Assembly (NCBI RefSeq): GCF_024362695.1
Contig: NC_065414.1
Coordinates: forward strand, 2,683,501 to 2,747,500
DNA: 64,000 nt
Source: Pectinophora gossypiella
Lineage: Eukaryota; Arthropoda; Insecta; Lepidoptera; Gelechiidae
Direction of reading: 5' to 3'
The translations under genes were made by a program, and so were the position numbers. Each line of letters opens with the position of its first letter. Positions within the stretch are counted from its first letter, which is position 1. This document shows positions 37,590 through 50,699 of the stretch, piece by piece. The notes beneath the pieces were generated by a model. The model searched no databases and had not been told where the DNA came from. It saw only the letters and a program-made list of their open reading frames with translations.

Positions 37590-37906
37590 ATTTATTTATT
37601 CACAATTTACATAGACATTACAGGCAATCTCAATTCGACTTTGTTATGCAATTATACTTAGATATTATAAACTCAAGAGTTTTACAATTAAGTTTGTGAA
37701 AGTGTGTGAAAGTAAAGAAACAGTGTTTAAAGTAGTGCTAAGTGCAGTGTTTCGCGTAGTGTGTTAGGTGTCACGGAAAGTGCGAAAAAAGTGTAGTGAC
37801 GGTATGTATTTATTTATTCACAATTTACATAGACATTACAGGCAATCCCAATTCGCCTATATAATGCAATTATACTTTAATAATATAATCTCAAGAGTTT
37901 TACAAT
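37590..37906. repeat. Direct repeat pair of about 95 bp
   Basis: TTCACAATTTACATAGACAT ... CTCAAGAGTTTTACAAT occurs at about 37597-37690 and 37817-37905. The spacer (GTGAAAGTAAAGAAACAGTG) looks like a LINE 5' UTR, so this may be two joined retroelement ends. Confidence 0.55.
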
Positions 37907-38407
37907 GAAGTGGAAAAAAGGCATAAGTTGACTTAGCAACTTTTCAATTACATTTTTCCTACGTCAATTTGGTTAGATTTTAACATTATTTAATAATATT
38001 TATTTCTTTCCTTTTGTTAGTCTGCGTCTGTATCGGCGGCATAACAACAGTTACCAGTAGATCATTTTCCGCCAAATTCAATAAGCTTATTAATTAATAC
38101 AAAAGGTAATTCAATACAATTGTTTTCCTTAGGGAATTCATTCAGAATCTCCCACAGTGTTGGGTTATGACTTATGACGTTAAAAGGGAATGATATTGGT
38201 TCTGGCAAATACGTAGTTTTGTATGGTTTTACGTTGTGGTTGCACAATTATATTGTATAATAATTATTGGGATAATTGCTAGGATATATAATGAAAAACA
38301 ATTGTTGAACAACCATCATTAAATTACAAAGCGTTTCAGGCGCAGGTCGTGAAGTACACGAATTATATTAAATAAATTAAATTATTTAATAATTTATATT
38401 CGTCAAA

Positions 38408-41400
38408 ATGGCGATTGTGAAAGCTTCAGGATTTTGCATAATATTTTTTGCTGGTAAGTTTTTTAACAATTTACTATTTAAGTACTTACCATTTGAAATT
38501 TATTTTAAGTTTTGGTCAATAAAGTACTTATCTTGTTTGTTGTTGTGTTGTGAAAAAATATAATTTTAACATAATTGTTCATTAATACTATTACAAAAAT
38601 AAATGTTATATAATACAATTAATACAATTTTAAATTAAAAAAGAAAACGAAGTTTGACTTTTCAAAAAGTGTATAATATACTTATTTCATAATATATATT
38701 AAATTGTTTTTTTTTGTTTCAGAAATATTGTTCTCGATGGGAGCAATAATACAAAGCAATAGATTCCCATCACTTTCTGAAATACCTAATACAGTTGATA
38801 CCAGTGTAAGCTGGGAAACTAAAGTATTTTTACCTCCCGGAAATTATCCTGGGAAACCTAATGTAAGTATAAATAATGCTTGTAATACAAACTATATGTG
38901 TAATTACATTTATATGTATTTATAATTATATTTTCCTACAGATACCAGGTGGAGACAACAACATCATAGATACTCAGAAGGATCAAACGTTTGAAGGTGC
39001 AATCAAAGATATGGATAAAGCTTTTGAGGGAGACAATGACCCATGCTCTATGGTCAACGTGCCTTCAAAAAATTTCATGGTTGAAGGACGCAGAATAAGT
39101 GAAGCGAGTAAGTATTTACCAAAGACTAAAAGTACTACTCAAAAAAATATCGAAACTTCTCGCAAGTTTATACTTTTAAATAACAATTATAAAAAATATA
39201 TCAGTATTAGGAACATTAATGTTCCAAATTTAAATTTAGTTAACGGCAACTTAATTAACCTCGATTTTTTTGTGAAGTAAAGTATAGTATAATACCTACC
39301 ATTCTACACATTTCACATAATGTTGTTTCCCTGGTACGGCAGACTAGAATTTACGTCATTTATGTTCCCAATTGTACCTTTGTGTTTACAATTTCCGATG
39401 ACTGTATTTTTCGTATTTTCCATTTTTTCGCCTCTGCGCATGTTTTATGTCCGATGACGTATGTATGTCATCTTTTCGTCGCGTGTGTATTAGTGTCTTT
39501 CAGACTCATTCATATATTTGTATTACTATGCAGGAAAATAAACAATACAAATTGAAAAACAAATTGAAGTTTGTTCTTATATTAAAATGTCCTGTTTTTT
39601 TTTAAATATTGCACCGTCGATTGTGCACGGAAAAATGTCATACCAACTATTTTTTTAAAGATTTCTTAAAATATTTTAAAATAAACTAAGGAAATCATTG
39701 AGTAGCAGGCGGAAGGCAATTCTCAGCCACTATTCTGATTATTGTTTTGGTGTCACGATAGAATGAATATAAATGATATATACTTTTCATTTTTAATGAC
39801 AATGTTTATTTTTTTTTTTCAGAATGCTTACAACACATTTGGGAAGTGAAGAAGGAAGAAGAAACTACAAGAAGAGTCAATCAATGTAAGTTTAGTTACG
39901 TCTTTTTGTGTTACACTTTTAGAGTCATTTAGATATTTAACATAATGCATAATGTTCCTAAAGTTATGTTTATATTATATTTTTTATGATTTTCTATAAT
40001 TAACTAAGCATTACGTATTGTTGCAGGTATGGCAAAATTTAAAAACGAGTATACTTCTGTGGTTGGAGGGAGAGACGCTGAGCCTGGAGAGTTTCCTCAT
40101 ATGGTAAGGATATTAATAAATAATTATGATTTTTTTAAAATAAAGTTAACTATAAAATCACAAAAAAGTATCAAATTATTTTATAATAGGGTTTTTAAAT
40201 TCTCGTATCTACACCGCGACTTCGCTTTGTAATTTCTTTAACACGGTTTGAAATGGAAAGAAAGTATTTGTCCTAAATATATTAAATATTTTTCTTTTTA
40301 TACGTTGCTCCATGCTCTGTCTTAGCTGTACTGTATAATTATTCCAAACTCCTTCACTTATATTTCATGTATTTACGTATTTAAGAAAAGTCATTATTTT
40401 TTTTGTTTACAGGGTGCTCTTGGTTGGAAGAGAAAAGAAGGTGACTATGCGTTCATGTGTGGTAGTTTCCTCATCAGTGAAAAATTCGTTCTTACTGCTG
40501 CCCACTGCTACAGGAGTGATGATGAAAAACTCGCCCATCCCACACCGAAAATTGTCAGATTTGGTGTCGAAAATATAATTGTGAGTATAAATTTAAAAGA
40601 AAAATGAGATGTTCAAAAACAAAGTAAACCCAGCTTTAAATAAAAATCTCCAGTTTAGAGAGACATTTTTAAGAGTGAAATCTCTTCAACCATAACAAAA
40701 AGCTTAAAAAAATCAGCATATCTGTAGCCTAAGTAATTAGAAATATGACAGCTAAGTAAACATAAATCATTTTTATAACAGAAAGACAAGCAAACTCCAG
40801 TGGACGTCAAGATTTTGGAATTTAGAAAGCATCCGAGCTACAGGCCTCCTCCTTACAAGACGTACGACATTGCTGTAGTAGAATTGGCCAAGAGAGTCAA
40901 ATTCAACAAATTCATCCAACCAGCTTGCCTGCTCAACCAACAAGTAGATAGTGCTACGGTTACTGGATGGGGAGTCGTTGATACCGGTGAGTTTCAAAAA
41001 TTTCTAATTAATGATATTGTACTTGAAGTAGGTAATCCGCCTCACAACCCATACGATACGAGAATGACATTAGAAATCCATACACATAGGGTAACCTTTA
41101 ATAGGTTCTTGGATCTATGAATACCAAAACTTTAAAAACGCACATTTTATACAAAATTAAGGTTTTACATGGGTAAGATTATTAAATCAATAAAAATATA
41201 AAGATTTTACATAGGTACCTATCCAAGGATAAGTTAAAAAGATGTAAAAGGGGTACCTATTCATAATACGAATAGTCCTCACTTATGAAAAGCACCTCGT
41301 GCACTAAAACATAAATTTCAAAATCCTTCATATTGTAATTCTTTTGTTACAGTATTATACAGTACAAATACCAGTGATAAATTGAAAGTCGCCGAAGTAG

Positions 41401-42186
41401 ATATTGTGCCGACGAAGAGGTGCAATAAATTGCTCCGAGCGAAACGTACTGAGCAATTTTGGAAAGCAGTCCGGAGTGATCAAATCTGTGCCACCAGGCT
41501 GAACGGGTCGGCTGACGCTTGTGGTGTAAGTATTGTAACATGACATAACATGGCTTTACGCTTGTATCCCCGAGGGAGTAGGCAAAGAGAGTGATCAGAT
41601 CATAGCCTATATAATTTTCCATCATATTGATCATAATCGCTTAGTTGTTTTTTACGACAAGTCCAGTATGTTAAGTAGCTAAACAAATTCTTCGTTTTTT
41701 TACTTATTTACCTAATGGAAAAACAACATAATAAATTCTTGCTCTAATTCCACCATAGTATCGCCCACTTGATTTGTATTACCTAACTTCTCTTAGGTAG
41801 CGTTGTAAATCCCAAATATTCCATTTATGCCTTTCTAACAGTCAATGCATTATTTTTTTCAGGGTGATTCTGGCGGGCCTCTTCAATCAGTCCTTTCGGT
41901 TAACACCAAGAAGACCATTTACAACGTCATCGGCGTCACCTCATTTGGATTCAAATGTGGTGTTTCAAAGTTCCCGAGCATCTATACTCGGGTCAATAGC
42001 TACATTGACTGGATCGAAGAGCAGGTCTGGGGGAGCCATGAGAGACAGTTCCAGGCCATGAAAGCCAGTGGTGTGAATGTTCAAAAAGTCCAGCATTTCA
42101 CTGAAGGTGACCTGTTTTGGTTGAACAAGCAGCTTGGGCGATGGTCGTATGTCTCGCATGACTTTCCTGAGTTGAATTCGGTTTAG
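38408..42186 (+). CDS. Snake-like S1A serine protease (gene 4)
   Basis: Nine exons: 38408-38453, 38723-38862, 38942-39107, 39823-39885, 40027-40103, 40413-40580, 40782-40986, 41353-41525, 41863-42186; 453 residues. It begins MAIVKASGFCIIFFA and continues hydrophobic to MGA, a signal peptide. The propeptide has three Cys (DPCSM, AKCLQHIW, NQCMA) and the motif GRRISEAKC, a partial clip-like layout rather than a six-Cys clip domain. The activation site is YTS/VVGG, then EFPHMGALGW. Catalytic residues: TAAHC (His57), YDIAVVEL (Asp102), ADACGGDSGGP (Asp189, Ser195), so trypsin-like specificity is expected. After the usual end of the fold (DWIEEQVWG) there is a tail of about 50 residues not seen in genes 2 and 3. 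It is divergent from gene 3 with about 6.3 kb between the starts. No clear TATA box was seen at a normal distance from the ATG. Confidence 0.9.
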
Positions 42187-42279
42187 ACTTTATAATAAGA
42201 AGAGTCTTGTAGATGTAGGAATAGGTTATTCTTGGCAACTTTAAAAGATAAATGACATAAATGAATTTAGGGCGAAGTA

Positions 42280-42570
42280 GTCATCATCATCAGCCCATTA
42301 ACGTCCCCACTGCTGGGGCACGGGCCTTCCCTATGGATGGGGAGATCGGGCCTTAAACCATCACGCGGGCCCAGTGCGGATTGATGGTTATTAACGACTG
42401 CTAATGCAGCCGGGACCAACGGCTTAACGGACCTTCCGAAGCACGAAGGAGCTCGAGATGAAAACTTTTTTTGTGGTCACCCATCCTATGACCGGCCTTT
42501 GCGAAAGTTGCTTAACTTCAACAATCGCAGACCGAGCGCGTTTACTGCTGCACCACCGAGCTCCTCCGGA
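42280..42570 (-). mobile_element. SINE family E, full copy after gene 4
   Basis: Complete inverted copy starting about 95 bp beyond the gene 4 stop codon; its head carries GAAGTTAAGCAACTTTCGC on the minus strand. Confidence 0.75.
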
Positions 42571-43044
42571 TTAATTTTGGAATGACTAATTCCGTTTTTA
42601 ATTAGGTTATAAGCTAAAAGACAAAGACGTATTATAGAATATAAATAATAATAAAAAAAAGTATTGTACAATCTCTAAACGATTCAGGCAGTTAAAAAAA
42701 ACTATATTAGTTGAATTAAGAAGGTACACCAAAGATATTTTTTAATTCTTAGACTGTATAACCAAAGTATTACTTAGGTAGTTATTGTAGAATTATGCTT
42801 CAAAGTTCCTACTATTTTAATAATGTTTTATATACTTAGATTATAGATTTAAGTAGTTCAATTGTGTGGTTGTCGTATTGTTAAAAAATGTAAATAAGCT
42901 AGGTACTGTAACTAGGTACATGAGAATATTATCATATTTTTAAAGAATTATAATAAAAACGAATAAAGATATAATAATAATTTAAACATATTTTTTTAAT
43001 TTTTCACTTATGTCGTTCTATCATGAAGATGGAATCATCTTACT

Positions 43045-43215
43045 AATATTTTTGTAAGATGATTCTTCGTAGAAGTGCTTCGTAGGGCACCTGGCTATTA
43101 CCGTAAAAAATCACCTCCGCCAACTCGAATTGGAGTAGCGTGGTGGAGTGTGCTCCATACCCCCTCCGGTTGATTGAGAGGAGGCCTGTGCCCAATACTG
43201 AGACGTTTATATGCT
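43045..43215 (+). mobile_element. SINE family A, 3' fragment
   Basis: Part of the core and the full tail. Confidence 0.6.
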
Positions 43216-43409
43216 GTTTATTTTATAAACGTAATTACGTATATATATTGTATGTATAGTATAGCAAAGTTATGAAGCGAAAGAAAGCGAAAAATCGGCT
43301 AACGAGTATATCGTTAGCCGATTTTTCCCTGGTATCCAGGTTATGGGAAGCTGCAGTGACGAATCAAATTGTAGCTGTGTTACCTACTGAATAAGGATAT
43401 TTTTCAAAT

Positions 43410-45140
43410 TCAAATATATAATATAGAAATGGGACGATTGCTGGTACGAGTGCTATTCAAATTCGGAATCGGAAATATAATCGTCAAAAGCAGTTGTAAC
43501 TGATTATGACGACTGATCCTGACGATTATGATTCCGATTCCGATTCATCATCATCTTACTTAATCTGGGGATTTGACAAGTCCGTTTTGTTTACAGAAGC
43601 GACTGCCTGGAATTCTAATCTGAAGGGACAACCAGCCCAGTACAGGTTAGATCACATACCTTTGGAACGCATTTCTCAAAAATGTGGGTTTCACTATATT
43701 GCTCTTCACCACTGAACTATCTGGTTTTACTTATCAGTAATGCGAAATATATATTGTTTTTCATTTTGCATCAATTTTTAAATTAAGTTTAAGTATTAAA
43801 CGACATTAAGTACGATTAATAATGCACAGTCAAACTTTAATCGAAGCACACCCAAAATCCAATAGTAATAAAATTAAAAATAATTTTGAAAATAATTATT
43901 ACTTACTTAAAAAAAATACAATTAATAAATACTTAAGCTTTTAATCAGGTTAATAAACCTGGAAACGAAATATGGGAGAAATTAATTTCAACTTGTACTG
44001 AAACTGATCTGACCTTCAACCCTAAATGAAACTATAGCATAGGATAGGCACTCAAAGTACCAGGGTATCATATCCTCTAGGAGCGAGCATTCGTCTGCAT
44101 TATGTAGTCTTTACAAGCCAAGTTCGCCACTCAACTTGGTCCACTCAGTCTCATAGAGCAGCAACAAGTGACTTTAATAATTGAATACGCCTCAAGTGTT
44201 GAGCGAGGTTGTTTTTCTTTCACGACGGGATATTTATAACAGCTTGGTTACTGGACAGACGGACACTTGTCAGTGTGAGCTTAAAATCAAATTCAAATTT
44301 AAAAGAACATATTCAGTAAATCAAATCCAAATCAAATTAATCATTAATCCGCATAGGATGCATGATTATGTATTTATAAGCTTGTGAAAATTTAGAAGTT
44401 AAGCAGGTACTTAATTACTATATTAATTACAATATCCAGTAGGTGTTGTACTGGGTAACATAGTTACAGTGTGAATCGGCAATATTTACATAACGAACGT
44501 CTCATCCGCTTAAAACGACTGAGCTTCTCACAACCTGTATAGCCGTGGAAAAGAAGCTGCAAGTAGAAAAACCTTCCTTTATAATGCTTCGTATGGAAAG
44601 CTAAGGCGGTTATCACACGAGACGGTGTTCGGGTATTAAAAATCGATAAGTCAATACAGTGTCAGTAATAGTGTATGGACGAAAGTCTGTAGTGAAAACG
44701 TTTAATATATATTTTTTTTTAATACTACCTTACCGACCGATTCACCGCCAACCGCGAATGTGACCGTATTGTTTTGGCGTATAGAGGAAGCGAATGCTAT
44801 CGACGTGGATAAACGGCACACGCTTATTGGTCGAAACCCTCGCCATAATTCGTGGCGCGGCACCCATACCGCGGGCACAGGTTTTAAATTCTCTCACGTA
44901 ATATCTTTATACTGTTGATCTGCCTAATTTGTTAACAATAATAAATACAATACCATACAAATATACTTCATTGAGACAAAATAAAGAAAATATTTGCATG
45001 GAAAATGGCGGCCTTATCGCTTACCTAAAGCGATTTCTTCCAGACAACCATAAGGCAAGAAAATATGTTTAAATTAAAAGATTGCCGATGCAAACAAAGT
45101 ACAACTTACCAAAGAATATATATATTCTCACTTAAATTTA
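43410..45140. other. Gene-free stretch
   Basis: Holds a SINE C fragment (about 43545-43720), a LINE tail (44440-44560) and unique AT-rich sequence. No coding exon recognised. Confidence 0.5.
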
Positions 45141-45574
45141 TTTTAAATTTTGCGGCGGAAAATATCCACTTGATATTAACTCAGAATCGTGGTCTGAATC
45201 ATCTCCCTCAGTATTTCTTACGACGTCACTAACATCTTGTGTACTATGGAAGAAATGGAGTACCTAGATAGATGCCATTAAATATGTAAGAAAGAAGAAA
45301 GAATGAAAGGAGAAAAAAACATTTATTTCCACAGTACTTTTTTCTCAGTGAGGGAGGCTTTAGAGGCTCGGTGAGGTAGGTCAGTGACCTCCCAACTCAT
45401 ACGAGAGAAAATAACCTCTTACCTAGAAACTCAGCCGAGACTGCTCTCAAGAGCTTGCTCAAGTCCCTGTTTTTATATAAGAACGGTCACATTGACATGA
45501 TCTTGAGGGCAGTTTCGACTGAGATTAGTTTATTAATACCACCCCTAGTATAAGAACATCAGAATCATTTGAAA

Positions 45575-45895
45575 CTTCTTCTTATCATATGGGTTGTGAG
45601 GTGGATTACCAACCTCATCAACCCTGGTGTCAGGGTTATTATTGAGCCGCCAAAAGCCCCTGACATGGTTTATGTAACGACTACATACTTACATCAGTAA
45701 GTAGTAACCGGGACTAACGGCTTAACGTGCTTTCCGAAACACGGTTCATCTTACAGACTTTACTTTCGGACAATCAGGTGATCAGCCTGTAATGTCTTAA
45801 CCAAACTAGGGATCAAAAAGTGATTTTTGTGATATGTCCCCACTGGGCTTCGAACCTGGGGCTTCCGGATCGTGAGCCCAACGCTCCGTTACTTG
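45575..45895 (-). mobile_element. SINE family B, near-full copy
   Basis: Tail, core and B box present; the extreme head is lost. Confidence 0.75.
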
Positions 45896-46296
45896 AAACT
45901 GACAGTTTATAAAACTAAGTTGCCAGCCTAAAATAATAATATTCTAACGCAAAGATCCAAACATCGCTGACTGCACATATTGACAGCCATATGTATTTCT
46001 TTAGAAGCCTTCAGGCAGTACGTTATGTAGGTATATTAAACGTCAAACTCATAATCGGCGCCGCAAATTTCTGTGTTATAATATCCTAAACTTAGCGTTG
46101 GAGATGTCTGGGATTAACGAAAATAGAGCGAGGAGGTATAACTTTATGTTGCATTTACTCCCTAGAGCGTATCTCATTTTCGTAGCATCTATGAGTGTGA
46201 GCAGTTGTAAGGGAAGCGCTGGATAGAAACCGGTGGAGACAGACCATCCTCTCAAGATGCAACCCTGATGCTGACCACGATCTTTAGATATGAGGG

Positions 46297-46445
46297 ACTA
46301 GGGAGTTAAAATGGCCACAAGAAAGCAATATTGCTATTTGACATTTGTTTGCAATGCGCACTTACTTTTATATGCGCAAATGTCAAATTGCAACATTGCT
46401 TTATTAGATGAATTGCTTCGATGTGGCCTTTTTAGCCACCCAGAC
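46297..46445. mobile_element. MITE-like inverted repeat
   Basis: Inverted ends near TTAAAATGGCCAC / GTGGCCTTTTTAG and inner arms with ATTGCTATTTGACATTTG. Related pieces at 52965-53000 and 55600-55760. The frame inside is not a gene. Confidence 0.5.
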
Positions 46446-47104
46446 TGTATGATGATCCCTGCTTCGGAAGGCACGTTAAGCCGTTGGTTTCGGTTACTAC
46501 TGACTGATGTAAGTAAGTAGTCGTTACTGAGCCAAGCCAGGCGTTACGGGGCCTTTGGCGGATTAGCTAGGAAAGGAGAAGTTAGGATAGTAACCCTGAC
46601 ACCAGGGTTGATGGGGTTTGTACTCCACCTCACAAGTGGGAATATTCCCGTTGAAAAAACTATTTAATAATAAGGATCTTTCTTGTACTCTAGTTCTAAA
46701 ATAAATACCTCCTCCACCTGTCTTGTGTTGCTCATTCCAACAAGAAGGCAGTAGTTTAAAGCTGCAATAGTTTCTGAGTTATCGCGCACACTGTGACACT
46801 AGTTTGAGTTAGTCGGCTAAACACTAGCGGCTTATACTTCGCTGTAAATAAGACATTATGCGCTTGCGGCGCTCAGATTGTAGCGCGGTAGATAAAGGGT
46901 GTTATTCACTTAGAAATAAATTTAAAGAAATTAGTATTTTAACTTTGGCATCACAATATACCTATCTTTGAAAACTTAATTTATTATGTAAAAAAACATA
47001 TAGGATTATTTGCAAAAAATAGCGATCGGCACATTGTTAATACCCTCGATAAAAATAAACTTTACAAGTCAGTCGGGGCTTCTAGAGCGTCTAGGGCCCT
47101 GTGC

Positions 47105-47260
47105 CAAGGTTTTCTTGTAGCTTCTTTTCCCCGGCTATACAGGTTGTGAGAAGCTGCAGTAGTTTTAGGCGGATGAGACGTTCGTTATGTAAAAATTGAC
47201 GATTCAAAGTGTAACTATGTTACCTACTGAATAAAGATATTTTTGAATTTGAATTTGAAA
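47105..47260 (+). mobile_element. LINE 3' tail (family J)
   Basis: Contains CGGATGAGACGTTCGTTATG and ends in TTGAATTTGAATTTGAA. Other copies: 14280-14510 (+), 20637-20770 (-), 44440-44560 (-), 43345-43410 (+). Confidence 0.6.
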
Positions 47261-47518
47261 TAGAACCCAGTCAAAGATGATCAAAAATCAATATCATTTT
47301 ACTTTTCTTATTTTCGGCGAGGCGATGGACTGTTTACCTGTCACCATACCTCATCATATCCATAGGTTCCTCATATTATTACCCATTTTAGGAGTTCGTA
47401 CCAAAAGTAACTGTAAGTTGTCTTGATTATTTGTTGCTCTGCTCACCCCATTAGGAATTACTTGCACGAGTTTATGTAAGGTTGCACCTTTCTTTTCTAG
47501 CGATCTGGGGTCTGTTTA

Positions 47519-47664
47519 ATAAAACTTACAATTGTAAATTACAATGACAATTTGATGTACATTGCGGAGTTAGTGATCACAAATATTTTGCAGTCTCATA
47601 TTAGCTACGTAATGAACACCAAATTGTCGTTGTAATTTACAATTGTAAGTTTTATAAAACAGGT
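47519..47664. mobile_element. MITE-like inverted repeat
   Basis: Arms of about 40 bp (AAAACTTACAATTGTAAATT and complement) around a loop of about 60 bp. Confidence 0.6.
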
Positions 47665-47949
47665 CCCTGGAGGCACTGTAATACCATTTTTATTGCGAAT
47701 AAATGTCTATGAATTATGAATTCGTTAGGGCATTGCAGGCTGAATCCCTAACGTGCTCAATGTGATAACATTTTATAACGGTCATTTTATCGATTCTGAC
47801 GATATAATTATGTCGTTTTGTCGATTGGTGCTATTATTGTGAACCTAAATAACGTCGTTCTGTCAAAATAACGAACAAAATCACGTGGCACGCATATTAG
47901 GGAAAAACATTTTTTTTAAACAAATTTATTGAAATAATTAAAGCACGAC

Positions 47950-48285
47950 AGCCTCCGTGGTCTAGTGGTTAGAGCGTTAGGTTCACGATCTGGAGGTCCG
48001 GGTTCGATTCCCGATGGGGACATTGTCGAAATCACTTTGTGAGACTGTCCTTTGTTTGGTAAGGACTTTTCAGGCTTGAATCACCTGATTGTCCGAAAAA
48101 GTAAGATGATTTCGTGCTTCGGAGGGCACGTTAAGCCGTTGGTCCCGGCTATTAGCCGTAAAAACACCTCCACCAACCCGCAGTGGAGCAGCGTGGTGGA
48201 GTATGCTCCATACCCCCTCCGGTTGATTGAGGGGAGGCCTGTGCCCAGCAGTGGGACGTATATAGGCAGTTTATGTTATGTAATT
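47950..48285 (+). mobile_element. tRNA-headed SINE family A, full copy
   Basis: The head resembles a tRNA: A box near TGGTCTAGTGGTTAGAG and B box GGTTCGATTCC. Then the shared core CACGTTAAGCCGTTGGTCCC, then a tail with CCCAGCAGTGGGACGTATAT ending in TTATG repeats. This is a retroelement, not a tRNA gene. Confidence 0.85.
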
Positions 48286-49270
48286 AAAGCACATAATAAC
48301 GAGTTCTTACCGCGTTTAAATGGGGATATGAGACTCCCGATATTTCGACGCTGTTGCAAGTGCCATGATCACGGGATGACTGATGAGATTGGAGTGGAGT
48401 AGGTAGAAAACCGCGTAAACTTAAAACAATGTAAATTTATTGAATAGATCGATAATTTTATCACGTTGCGCACGTTAGCCCTGCTGGTAGTTCAAAAAAA
48501 ATTAAATGATTCCGTGCTTCGGAAAGCACGTTAAGCCGTAGGTCCCGACATTCTGCAAAACGAATTAACTCCCAATTCAAAGTCGAATTGTGTTCCACAC
48601 ACAACCAATCACACAAATAGACTTTATTCATTAATGAAATCGTCAATATTATTAACTGTCGGGAATCGTCGCTGGGATTCAATCCCGCGGATCAAATCCC
48701 GGGATTATCCGTGACATGGAATCATCGAAAAACCCAAAGTTTATTCGACGAAATTCGGAATCCCGATTGAAATGTTTTGTCTACATTGATGGTTCGTATA
48801 TTCATTTACAGAGCTTTAGCTATACTTGACGTGCGCAAATAACGATTCCAAATTATTTTGTTGGTTGTAGTCTGATGATGAGTATATTATTATACACCAT
48901 GATGATAGTGTGTAAGTATACACACACACTCACACAGTGTTTGAGTACCTGCGGCCAAGTAGTTGATGCCATCTGCGGCAAATCTACAATAAGCCACGTC
49001 AAAAAAAAAAAAGAAATGTTCGATTCCCGGTTCCAAATTTGCACCAACGAGTTATTAATTTATCTTAAGTGTAATTTTTACAAAACAGTTCGCCTCCAGA
49101 TAGTGATACGGCTATCAAACAATTTTTTTACGTGACTTATCGGAGATTTTCCGCACATGGCATTAAGGTAAGCAGTGGCAGCCCTAGCAAAGTATTTAGG
49201 TGGCGCGAAACCTCAGTAGCGCCCCTTAAAATACAGTTTTTTCGATTAGTTTACGGCCACCGAAATATAC

Positions 49271-49416
49271 GTACAGTCATGAGCAATATAATGTACCCAC
49301 TTTAGGACTCTGTCGCACTAACATATTTGACATTTGGTGAGACTTACAGTTCAATTTCAGGAAAGTTAATGTGATATGTTACCAAAGTGTATACATATTA
49401 ATGCTCGTGACCGTAC
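49271..49416 (-). mobile_element. Tc1/mariner-like MITE (family D), copy 4
   Basis: 146 bp in the opposite orientation to the other three copies; ends match. Confidence 0.8.
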
Positions 49417-50699
49417 CTATTTAAATCTTTTAAACATGTCGTTTACGGCCACCCATTTTATGTGGCCGCTAAGAGGTTAATTAATAATTAATTTACAGGG
49501 CAGGTGTGCCCAATCCAGTTACTCCCCTGTAGATCCGGGGCTGCCAGCCAGGGTGGCCCCATCTTGGCTGATTTTGGGGGCTCCCCTAAAACGGCCCCCG
49601 GTGCGCACCGCTCGCACCACCGTAGGGCTGCCACTGAAGGTAAGCGTACTTGGCCGGAATATTAAACAGCGAAACCTATCACACTGATCTAACAGAAAAC
49701 TCGGTAAATGGATATTCTGTTCATCCAACGATCTATGCACCTCGACATAAAGTCGTGAGCTTCTCCATCAGGGCTATGTTTTGTAAACTGTTAACTACTT
49801 ACCTAATTATTTTGGTAAGTAGTTATTAACGACTTCACTGTCTAGTTATTAGTCGGTTTTTACGACATGCCTGGGAAGATAACCAGGCGATCTAGTTCTG
49901 TTATTTGTTCGCTCTCAGTCAAGCATAAAAGCTAACCTTTTAAATAAATATTATAATGTAAAACCAGTAACTGTACAGCACATACTATTCATAAATATTC
50001 CTTAGCACTAGCACCAGAAAGAAAAATTGCAATTCCTTTTTCCCAGGCGCACTGCCACTCATGCATAACAAAGGCGAAACAAAGCATTGAACGAGTGTTC
50101 AATACTATTTTATTATACTTCACACTGCTTGCATTGAGATGTGAATTATAAACCAAAATATCCCTGAATATTATTGCCTTGGTTTCTTGCGCCATTTTAT
50201 ACTAGTATTTTTACAATAAGCACATTCAAAACACCTTGTTTTACACAGACACTACACGTTGACCTTATCGTACACGCGCATCTGTTTGTGCGATGTCTGA
50301 TGCCTATACGAATGAAGACTAAGTAAGACCGAGGCGGTGAGGTAAACCTAGCTCAGCCGCTGGTGGGGAGCTTAGAGTAGCCATTGTATATGTTTTTTAT
50401 TCCTTATTCAATGCAATAAGTACAAATACTATGTACCTATTAGTTGTACAATTGGGGCGGAAATTATGCAGTTGTCGGCAACAATTTGGTTACAATGAGG
50501 TGAGGTAATCTTTGTACAACTGTATACATTTTGTCGGTGGCGCCAATTGCTTAACAAAGTTTTTGGCTTCCATACACCAAGACCACCATGAAGTACTATC
50601 ACGTAGGTACTCGGTAGGGGTAGGGTAGGGTGTTACAGTAAATGTTTATTTTTATTTATAATTTTACATTCAAACGAGTACTCACACAAAAATCTACAA

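Noticed and set aside
38062..38247. 61-codon minus frame upstream of gene 4
   Set aside because: Somewhat protein-like, but without homology I recognise, splice sites or context.
47950..48025. tRNA-like sequence with A and B boxes
   Set aside because: It is the head of a SINE that recurs many times with the same body; the cloverleaf is degraded. The same holds for heads near 28500, 36500, 31970 and 62300.
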